DNA from: an uncultured Collinsella sp.
GTDB taxonomy: Bacteria > Actinomycetota > Coriobacteriia > Coriobacteriales > Coriobacteriaceae
Direction of reading: 5' to 3'
Length of the DNA stretch: 12,783 nt
NCBI GenBank assembly: GCA_902479095.1
Contig: CABSNL010000060.1
Location: forward strand, 1-12,783
Shown here: positions 7,202-11,977 of the stretch, in pieces
How the letters are laid out: every line of letters starts with the position of its first letter
Position numbering within the stretch: position 1 is the first letter of the stretch
Notes under the pieces: generated by a model
Told to the model about the DNA's origin: nothing
Seen by the model: only the letters and a program-made list of their open reading frames with translations
The model's database searches: none
Position numbers and translations under genes: made by a program

Positions 7202-7229
7202 AGTATATATTCTCAATAACATAATGCAA
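7202..7229 (-). promoter_or_regulatory. sigma70-type promoter for the rubredoxin gene
   Basis: Read leftward, TTGCAT (7224-7229), a 16-bp spacer and TATACT (7202-7207) resemble a vegetative promoter, giving a leader of about 40 nt. The surrounding 70 bp are strikingly AT-rich compared with the rest of the window. Its presence suggests the rubredoxin gene can be transcribed apart from the flavin reductase gene. TTATT/AATAA flanks at 7198-7220 hint at a regulator site, but the match is too short to name one. Confidence 0.5.
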
Positions 7230-7246
7230 GTATTTTTAGAACATTT

Positions 7247-7750
7247 CTAGCCTTGATACGACGAGGCTTTGGGCGGCGTCTTGCCCTTCAAGACCTTGTG
7301 ATAGTAGTCATAGGTCAGCGGGGTCTCGCCGCTCAAGCGCTCGGCATCCTCCACCTCGCCGATAAAAAGCAGGTGTGTGCCCACGTCAACAGTGTCAATC
7401 AAACGGCAGCTAAACAAGGCCGCCGCATGCTCGGGAACATAGGGCATGCCCAGCGCGGTCTCGTGGGTCTCGTACTTGGCAAACTTGTCGTAATCGCTGC
7501 TGGTGCGGAAGCCAAAATTGCCGATATAGAGCATGTCGGCGGTCTGGTCAATCACGGTCAGCGCAAAGGCCTTAGCCGATGCGATTACGCCGGACGTGAC
7601 ATTTTCCTTGTTCACGGCAACCGAGATGCGCGGCGGGGCAGATGTCACCTGCACCGCTGTGTTGATAACGCAGCCGGCACGCAGCCCGTCGGCCGCGGCA
7701 CTCACCACATACAGGCCGCTCGGCATCGTAAAGAACGCAGTTTTGTCCAT
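7247..7750 (-). CDS. flavin reductase-like (FMN-binding split-barrel) protein
   Basis: This 167-residue protein belongs to the flavin reductase domain family (DIM6/NTAB type), which binds FMN and moves electrons from NAD(P)H or a partner. The N-terminal MPSGLYVVSAAADG, the PPRISVAVNKEN stretch and a GMPYVPEH/LIDTVDVGTHLLFIGEV core are typical. The C-terminal DYYHKVLKGKTPPKASSY closely resembles the linker after the flavin domain in Moorella-type Hrb, where a rubredoxin domain then follows; here the protein stops and a separate rubredoxin gene comes next. I chose ATG 7750 because GGGGAG lies about 8 nt upstream and family similarity begins there. The frame could extend to 7942, but that would read through a terminator and a hairpin. 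No terminator follows the stop, so read-through into the rubredoxin gene is possible. Confidence 0.88.
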   Translation of the reverse strand: MDKTAFFTMPSGLYVVSAAADGLRAGCVINTAVQVTSAPPRISVAVNKENVTSGVIASAKAFALTVIDQTADMLYIGNFGFRTSSDYDKFAKYETHETALGMPYVPEHAAALFSCRLIDTVDVGTHLLFIGEVEDAERLSGETPLTYDYYHKVLKGKTPPKASSYQG

Positions 7751-7801
7751 AACGATCACTCCCCTAACCCAGGATTGAACCTCATGGATGTATGTACCCA
7801 C

Positions 7802-7835
7802 AAAAAAGGCGGCACCCATAACGGACGCCGCCTTT
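7802..7835 (-). terminator. intrinsic terminator after smpB
   Basis: The arms AAAGGCGGC (7805-7813) and GCCGCCTTT (7827-7835) form a 9-bp stem with a 13-nt loop. Read leftward it ends in a run of six T. It lies about 120 bp after smpB and 51 bp before the flavin reductase start, so it closes the TPR-smpB transcript and separates it from the flavin reductase gene. Confidence 0.85.
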
Positions 7836-7877
7836 GAGACATATGTGTCAGAACAGTAAGAAAGATGAGACGCCCGC

Positions 7878-7944
7878 AGTTGCGGTGAAATAGGGACTGA
7901 ATAGCCCCTCAAACAGGAAAAACAGTCCGTATTCCACCGCAACT
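7878..7944. repeat. long-loop inverted repeat, family B
   Basis: The arms at 7878-7899 and 7923-7944 match at 20 of 22 positions (outer part AGTTGCGGTG / CACCGCAACT) around a 23-nt loop. It begins 12 bp after the smpB stop and precedes the real terminator. Its size and layout match family A (22-bp arms, 21-nt loop in copy 1), but the sequence is unrelated. There is no T-run next to either arm. Confidence 0.85.
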
Positions 7945-7956
7945 TATACAGAGTGC

Positions 7957-8427
7957 CTAGCGGTTGCGCTCCTTAAGGGCGCGGTCGATCTCGCGTTGGA
8001 CATCACGCTTGGCCATGTCCTCGCGCTTGTCGTAGAGCTTCTTGCCGCGACCCAGACCCAGCAGCAGCTTTACGCGGCCGTCGGTATTAAAGTAGAGCTC
8101 CAACGGAACCAGCGCATAACCACGGTTGCGAAGTTTGCCGTCAAGAAAGTCGATCTCCTTGCGGTGCAGAAGCAGACGACGCCGACGGTCGGGATCGCGA
8201 TTCCACACGCCACCATGGCTATAAGGGTGGATATGCAGTCCGACGAGCCAGCACTCGCCGCCACGAATCAGCGCAAAAGTGTCTGTGATCTGACAGGCGC
8301 GCTCGCGAATCGACTTGACCTCGGTGCCGCTCAGCTCAATACCGCACTCAAACGTCTCATCGATAAAGTACTCGTGATGTGCCGAGCGATTCTTGGAAAT
8401 GAGTTTGCGCTCGCGCTTACTGGGCAT
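7957..8427 (-). CDS. smpB: SsrA-binding protein SmpB
   Basis: SmpB binds tmRNA and carries it to stalled ribosomes, starting trans-translation. The 156-residue protein has the family's full length. It begins with the basic MPSKRERKLISKNRSAHHEY, continues with the oligonucleotide-binding barrel (about 15-130: GIELSGTEVKSIRE at 29-42, HIHPYSHG at 66-72) and has the conserved GKKLYDKRE at 128-136, followed by the basic C-terminal helix that enters the decoding centre. ATG 8427 is chosen for the AAGGAGG upstream and the family's N-terminus; the longer open frame to 8568 lies in the TPR gene. The gene overlaps the end of the TPR gene by 11 bp, which indicates translational coupling. No tmRNA gene is seen nearby. 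Confidence 0.96.
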   Translation of the reverse strand: MPSKRERKLISKNRSAHHEYFIDETFECGIELSGTEVKSIRERACQITDTFALIRGGECWLVGLHIHPYSHGGVWNRDPDRRRRLLLHRKEIDFLDGKLRNRGYALVPLELYFNTDGRVKLLLGLGRGKKLYDKREDMAKRDVQREIDRALKERNR

Positions 8428-9334
8428 CGCCGGCCTCCTTGGCGCCATCGGAACCCTTGCCCGTAGCTTCGCGCTTTGCCTTGCGCTCGGCATTGAGCTC
8501 GGCATCGCTCTCGCGCACCAGTTTAATAATCGCCGCGCAGGCCTCCTCGCCCACCAAGTCGCGAGCACGCACCGTCAGGCGCGTCGCCTCCTGCTTGTCG
8601 CCGTCGCTTGCAGCATCGGTCGCACACATGATCAGGCAGATGGCGATCTCGGCCGAAGGTGAGGTCGGCACGCCTTGCAGGGCCAATTCACCCATCACGT
8701 GGTCGTCGCTCTCATCAGCGGCATCCGGATAGGTGGTATGGATCTTGTTGAGCAGGCGCGTCGTATGCGCATCGTTGGGCGCCAGGCGCAGCGCCAGACG
8801 CGCGCAGCCCACGGCAGCCGAAACGTTCTCGGTCTCGGGCTCCAAGAAGTACTGACCTAGATTGGCGTAAGCGCGGGCGGCGCACTTGCCATCGCTTGCA
8901 CGCTCCAGCACCGAGAACGAGAGCGATGCCCATTCCTGCTTGTCCTCGAGTGCGCGGAACAGCTCGGCCAGATCCAGGCGATAGTTGCAGTTCATGGGGT
9001 CCCAACGCACAGCCTGCATCAGGGCATTACGAGCGCTCACATAATCCTGCTGGCGAATGTAGGCAAACGCCATGTCAGAGTACAGGCGGTCAAACGGCAC
9101 CTCGACCTGCACGAGCTCGCGCGGATCCTTCTCCACGCGGCGATAGGCCAAGCGCTCAAACTTGCTATCGAAGCTAAAGTATTGGCGCTTCTCCTCCGTC
9201 TTGCACTCAGCGTCGATATACTCCTCGGCGAGCTCCACCAGACGCTCCAGCAGCGGTGTCGCCGTAGCCAGGTCGCCCTGCGCCAGATAGTTCTCGGCAT
9301 ACGTGATGTCTTGCAAGCTGATGGGCAGATCCAT
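8417..9334 (-). CDS. tetratricopeptide-repeat protein of unknown role
   Basis: This is a 305-residue soluble protein with no signal peptide. Helical pairs of TPR type are readable at about 10-40 (ENYLAQGDLATATPLLERL), 85-115 (MAFAYIRQQDYVSARNALMQ then WDPMN) and 150-190 (CAARAYANLGQYF then LALRLAPND). The last 40 residues are rich in Lys, Glu and Ala and look disordered. TPR proteins usually act as scaffolds, and nothing here shows the partner. ATG 9334 has GAGGAG about 6 nt upstream. An upstream in-frame start at 9385 would run into the tRNA terminator zone and has no site. It overlaps smpB by 11 bp, so the two are probably co-expressed. Confidence 0.85.
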   Translation of the reverse strand: MDLPISLQDITYAENYLAQGDLATATPLLERLVELAEEYIDAECKTEEKRQYFSFDSKFERLAYRRVEKDPRELVQVEVPFDRLYSDMAFAYIRQQDYVSARNALMQAVRWDPMNCNYRLDLAELFRALEDKQEWASLSFSVLERASDGKCAARAYANLGQYFLEPETENVSAAVGCARLALRLAPNDAHTTRLLNKIHTTYPDAADESDDHVMGELALQGVPTSPSAEIAICLIMCATDAASDGDKQEATRLTVRARDLVGEEACAAIIKLVRESDAELNAERKAKREATGKGSDGAKEAGDAQ

Positions 9335-9386
9335 GGCTACTCCTCGATCTGAGCGAAACACGGCAGGCGCCGTATATACGGTCAAT

Positions 9387-9418
9387 ACACAAAACCCGGG
9401 TCTCTTACGAGGCCCGGG
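9387..9418 (-). terminator. intrinsic terminator of the tRNA unit
   Basis: CCCGGG at 9395-9400 pairs with CCCGGG at 9413-9418, with an inner TCTC/GAGG extension and a small loop. Read leftward it ends in TTTTGTGT. It lies 10 bp after the tRNA-Glu 3' end and before the TPR gene. Confidence 0.85.
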
Positions 9419-9428
9419 CGTTCAATTT

Positions 9429-9505
9429 TGGTAGCCCGTACCAGATTCGAACTGGTGATCTCCGCCTTGAGAGGGCGGCGTCCTAAACCGCTAGACGAAC
9501 GGGCC
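9429..9505 (-). tRNA. tRNA-Glu (anticodon CUC)
   Basis: A full cloverleaf can be folded on the minus strand. The acceptor GGCCCGU pairs with ACGGGCU (first pair G1:U72), followed by A73 and an encoded CCA (complement of 9429-9431). The D-arm is GUC/GAC. The anticodon stem CCGCC/GGCGG holds the loop CUCUCAA with anticodon CUC, reading GAG. The T-loop is UUCGAAU. A G1:U72 pair with A73 is the form I recall from actinobacterial tRNA-Glu. Confidence 0.96.
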
Positions 9506-9522
9506 ATATGTAGCAAATGCAA

Positions 9523-9596
9523 TGGCTGGGATGGAGGGAGTCGAACCCCCATTGACGGAACCAGAATCCGCTGTCCTGCCATTAGACGACATCCCA
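9523..9596 (-). tRNA. tRNA-Gln (anticodon CUG)
   Basis: The minus strand folds with acceptor UGGGAUG against CAUCCCA. U1:A72 is the weak first pair typical of tRNA-Gln. It is followed by G73 and an encoded CCA (complement of 9523-9525). The anticodon stem GCGGA/UCCGU holds the loop UUCUGGU with anticodon CUG, reading CAG. The T-stem is GGGGG/CCCUC with one G:U pair. It precedes tRNA-Glu by 17 nt on the same transcript. Confidence 0.96.
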
Positions 9597-9640
9597 ATGA
9601 CTGCATCACTGCGCTCGGCTGTGCCTTTGCGCAAGAAAGA

Positions 9641-9669
9641 AATATACGGGAAGTCTCGCCGTGACGCAA
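9641..9669 (-). promoter_or_regulatory. sigma70-type promoter of the tRNA-Gln/tRNA-Glu unit
   Basis: Read leftward, TTGCGT (9664-9669), exactly 17 bp and TATATT (9641-9646) form a strong vegetative promoter about 45 bp before the tRNA-Gln 5' end. An AT-rich stretch with an imperfect dyad (9673-9707) lies just upstream, where an UP element would be expected. Confidence 0.75.
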
Positions 9670-9776
9670 GCCCCAATTTTGACTTTTTTGAAATTCAGTC
9701 AAATTGGCCTAATTTAGTCCAACCCGTGAAGGACCTGTGAAGCCGACCGCTGTACACGAGGGGCAAAACGCCGCGA

Positions 9777-9810
9777 GCGGTAGCCGTCAACCGTTGGCAG
9801 ATTCTACCGC
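9777..9810. repeat. short inverted repeat upstream of the 9873 gene
   Basis: GCGGTAG (9777-9783) and CTACCGC (9804-9810) are perfect 7-bp arms around a 20-nt loop that itself contains the near-palindrome CAACCGTTG. It lies about 60 bp before the start of the next gene, so it may be a leader hairpin or an operator. Nothing else supports either reading. Confidence 0.35.
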
Positions 9811-9872
9811 GAAAACGATAGCACCAGGCAACACAATCGAAGTATCAATGATCGCGTAGATATCGAGGCGCC

Positions 9873-10283
9873 ATGGACGAAGAGCTTGATTACCTATGGG
9901 AGACCCTGGGCCTCGAGATCACTGCCGACCTTTGGCCCGAACGGGACAAAATCCATCCCACACTGCGCCCCGCCATTACTGTGGTGCAGGCAAAATACCG
10001 CCGTGCATCCTTTTTGATCATGCGGATGTCATGGCACGCGGGACTCCCCGACCTTAAGCGAATCCAGGCAAGCCTCGTCGAGTTGTCCGGCATGCCAACC
10101 GTCATATCCGAGGCGCACCTGGAGCAGCGCCAGCGCGAGCGACTGCAACAGCAGCGGATTCCCTTTATCTGCCCCGGCGTTCAGGCATATCTGCCCTTTA
10201 TGGACGAGGAGTACTGGAGCGGCAAGCCCAACAAACACGTAAAGGTCTACGATCCGCACGAATGGGCACAGCTGGCGGACTGA
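9873..10283 (+). CDS. uncharacterised protein, possibly a truncated HTH-regulator relative
   Basis: I do not recognise a named family for this 136-residue soluble protein. The stretch QQRIPFICPGVQAYLPFMD (93-111) resembles the IPFIVPG-QLYLP segment in the N-terminal half of a group of roughly 300-residue bacterial proteins that carry a MarR-like winged helix afterwards. In those proteins the motif is mid-protein, whereas here only 25 residues follow it. The gene may therefore be a shortened member without the DNA-binding half. This comparison is from memory and unverified. The ATG at 9873 has GAGG only 4 nt upstream, a weak site. It is transcribed alone, divergent from the tRNA unit and convergent with the ArsC-like gene. 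A family C hairpin begins 17 bp after the stop. Confidence 0.7.
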   Translation: MDEELDYLWETLGLEITADLWPERDKIHPTLRPAITVVQAKYRRASFLIMRMSWHAGLPDLKRIQASLVELSGMPTVISEAHLEQRQRERLQQQRIPFICPGVQAYLPFMDEEYWSGKPNKHVKVYDPHEWAQLAD

Positions 10284-10300
10284 CTGGGGCAGGCCCGCCG

Positions 10301-10350
10301 GCGGAAAGTGCATCCCACCCTGAGCACTCAAAACGGGTCGCACTTTCCGC
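10301..10350. repeat. long-loop inverted repeat, family C
   Basis: Perfect 11-bp arms GCGGAAAGTGC (10301-10311) and GCACTTTCCGC (10340-10350) enclose a 28-nt loop; CCC/GGG inside the loop can extend the pairing past a 2-nt mismatch. Read on the minus strand the loop starts GACCCGTTTT, resembling the loop box of family A. It fills most of the 72-bp gap between two convergent genes, but neither side has a T-tract. Confidence 0.88.
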
Positions 10351-10355
10351 AGCCG

Positions 10356-10715
10356 CTACAGCAACGCCTCGGCCCAAGCCGCTTCCCTAAAGCCGGGAAT
10401 CGCAAAGTCGTCGCCCACCAGCAGCGGACGCTTGACCAGCATGCCGTCGGTCGCCAGCAGCTCGTAGCACTCCCGATCCGTCATGCCCGCATCCAGACGC
10501 GCCTTCAGGCCCAGCTCTCGATATTTCATGCCCGACGAATTAAAGAAACGCCGCACCGGCAGCCCCGAACGAGCAATCCAGGTCGCAAGCTCATCAGCCG
10601 TGGGATTGTCCAAAACGATATCGCGGTCGATGTACTCTACCCCATGTTCGTCCAGCCATGCCTTGGCCTTCTTACAGGTCGAGCACTTGGGATATTCAAC
10701 AAACAGTACGGTCAT
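10356..10715 (-). CDS. ArsC/Spx-family thioredoxin-fold protein
   Basis: This 119-residue protein belongs to the arsenate reductase (ArsC)/Spx/YffB family. The N-terminal VLFVEYPKCSTCKKAKAWL has Cys11 at the catalytic position and Cys14 making a CxxC pair. The family's RDI, NSSGMKYRELGLK and KRPLLV segments follow, the last with the conserved Arg. Members either reduce arsenate with a thiol partner or, like Spx, bind RNA polymerase under thiol stress; sequence reading alone cannot decide. No other arsenic genes are near, so a metal-resistance role is not supported. I chose ATG 10715 with GGAGG 6 nt upstream; a longer frame to 10754 lacks a site. It lies 92 bp downstream of mupG on the same strand, and its end touches the family C hairpin. 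Confidence 0.9.
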   Translation of the reverse strand: MTVLFVEYPKCSTCKKAKAWLDEHGVEYIDRDIVLDNPTADELATWIARSGLPVRRFFNSSGMKYRELGLKARLDAGMTDRECYELLATDGMLVKRPLLVGDDFAIPGFREAAWAEALL

Positions 10716-10807
10716 GGGAATCCTCCGAATATAGATCGGCCAACGCAGGCACACGCCACACGAGGCGCCTTCGTATGATGGGCCAATTGTAGCCCGCGGG
10801 TCACACG

Positions 10808-11860
10808 TTAAACGAACCGTACCCCGAATCCGCGCTTGATAAACGGCAGCAGTTCCATTGCCTCGGGCGTGATATGGCCCGCAACGTTCATGCGCTCGTC
10901 ACCGGGAAGATCGACCCGCGCAATCTCAAGCTCGCCTTCGTAGCGCCCATATCCGCTATTGCTCACAGCGATCGACCCCGCCTTTCGCGGCAGGCCGGCT
11001 CCGGCATCCGTCGGCACGGAATCCGGCTTAAGCGTCGTACGTGACTCCTGAGACCTAAAGATGAGGACGCTCGAGTCGGGTCGGTCGTGATGAATCTGCC
11101 CGCGCACATAGGCATAACTGAGCTCAAGCTCGCATTGCAGGTCCACGTATCCGGCGGAAACTTGAGCAAACTGCGCCCAGCCCGCATCGGATAGATCGGG
11201 GTCGCCGACCAACACAATGTCGCAATCGGCGCCATGTGCAAGCTCAAGCATATTGAGAGCAACCTTTGACGCGCGACCGCGCTGCGCCTCGACCGTCGGC
11301 AGTCCCTCGAATACCGGCCCGCGAACGTTAGCATCACCCGGCACAAAAGCCATGATTTCGAATCCAAGCGCCGCAAGACGAAGATTCACCCGAGCAATGT
11401 CCTCCAGAGCTAAACCGGTATAAGGCTTGGGGTAAAAATTGTGGCAGGCGGCAAAACGAGTCACATCGGCACCGGCCTCACGCCACGATGCGATTTCATC
11501 AGAACTCACCGTCGATGCATTAACCACAATGCGAAATACACCGGACAGCTCCGCGACCCGCTGGGCGCTAAAGCCATAGTCCAAACGAAGGTATTCCAAC
11601 CCCAGATCGCGCAGGTCCTCAATGCGCTCAAGCCCGAGCAAATCGCACGTGCGAGGCCCCACATCGGCAATGAGCGCAATGCCGCGGGCGGAAAGCAGCG
11701 ACAGCACATGACGGACCTTATCGGCATACGCCGCTCCCCCATCCTCGGGAATATGCAGCGAGGTGAACGCATAGCGCGCACCCGCCGCGGCACCACGCTC
11801 AATCGTCCGCTCAATATCCTGCAGAGGGCTGGAAAGATAAATCGAAATACCCGTTTTCAC
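10808..11860 (-). CDS. mupG: 6-phospho-N-acetylmuramidase MupG (DUF871 family)
   Basis: MupG proteins hydrolyse MurNAc-6-phosphate-GlcNAc, the phosphorylated disaccharide delivered by a PTS, inside the cytoplasm to give MurNAc-6P and GlcNAc in peptidoglycan recycling. The 350-residue length is normal for the family. A TIM-barrel domain (about 1-235) opens with KTGISIYLSSP and carries DVGPR (66-70), LRLDYG (91-96), CHNFYPKPYTGL (139-150), GLPTVEAQRG (186-195) and VLVGDPDLSD (216-225). A cyclophilin-like C-terminal domain has SNSGYGRYEGELEI. The start is GTG at 11858-11860 with AAGGAG 9 nt upstream. It directly follows a PTS EIIC gene, the arrangement seen in Gram-positive MurNAc operons. A terminator-like hairpin ends just before its ribosome binding site. 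No murQ etherase is visible in the window. Confidence 0.88.
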   Translation of the reverse strand: MKTGISIYLSSPLQDIERTIERGAAAGARYAFTSLHIPEDGGAAYADKVRHVLSLLSARGIALIADVGPRTCDLLGLERIEDLRDLGLEYLRLDYGFSAQRVAELSGVFRIVVNASTVSSDEIASWREAGADVTRFAACHNFYPKPYTGLALEDIARVNLRLAALGFEIMAFVPGDANVRGPVFEGLPTVEAQRGRASKVALNMLELAHGADCDIVLVGDPDLSDAGWAQFAQVSAGYVDLQCELELSYAYVRGQIHHDRPDSSVLIFRSQESRTTLKPDSVPTDAGAGLPRKAGSIAVSNSGYGRYEGELEIARVDLPGDERMNVAGHITPEAMELLPFIKRGFGVRFV

Positions 11861-11876
11861 GCTTCAACGCTCCTTT

Positions 11877-11910
11877 AAAAAAGGCCGGCGGAGCAGTTAG
11901 CCCCGCCGGC
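11877..11910 (-). terminator. intrinsic terminator or attenuator between EIIC and mupG
   Basis: GCCGGCGG (11884-11891) and CCGCCGGC (11903-11910) form an 8-bp GC stem with an 11-nt loop. Read leftward it is followed by C and six T, then at once by AAAGGAG, the mupG ribosome binding site. There is no room for a promoter after it, so mupG must depend on read-through or on a promoter inside or before the hairpin. Confidence 0.8.
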
Positions 11911-11942
11911 ACAACCATAACATCAAGAAATCTGCCGCGCGC

Positions 11943-11969
11943 CGCGAGCCCTGAGCAACACGGCTCGCG
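11943..11969. repeat. hairpin just after the EIIC stop codon
   Basis: CGCGAGCC (11943-11950) and GGCTCGCG (11962-11969) are perfect 8-bp arms around an 11-nt loop, beginning 8 bp after the EIIC stop. There is no T-tract. It may stabilise the 3' end of the EIIC mRNA. Confidence 0.6.
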
Positions 11970-11977
11970 ATATCAAA

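Noticed and set aside
7751..7942. Longer N-terminus for the flavin reductase (start at 7942)
   Set aside because: It would read through an intrinsic terminator and the family B hairpin. The extra residues lack family similarity, and a good ribosome binding site precedes the ATG at 7750.
7751..7956. tmRNA (ssrA) gene next to smpB
   Set aside because: The gap is only about 200 bp and is filled by a hairpin repeat and a terminator. There is no tRNA-like 3' end or tag-coding frame.
10301..10350. Intrinsic bidirectional terminator
   Set aside because: The stem is perfect, but the loop is 28 nt and neither flank has a run of T, so it is listed as a repeat instead.
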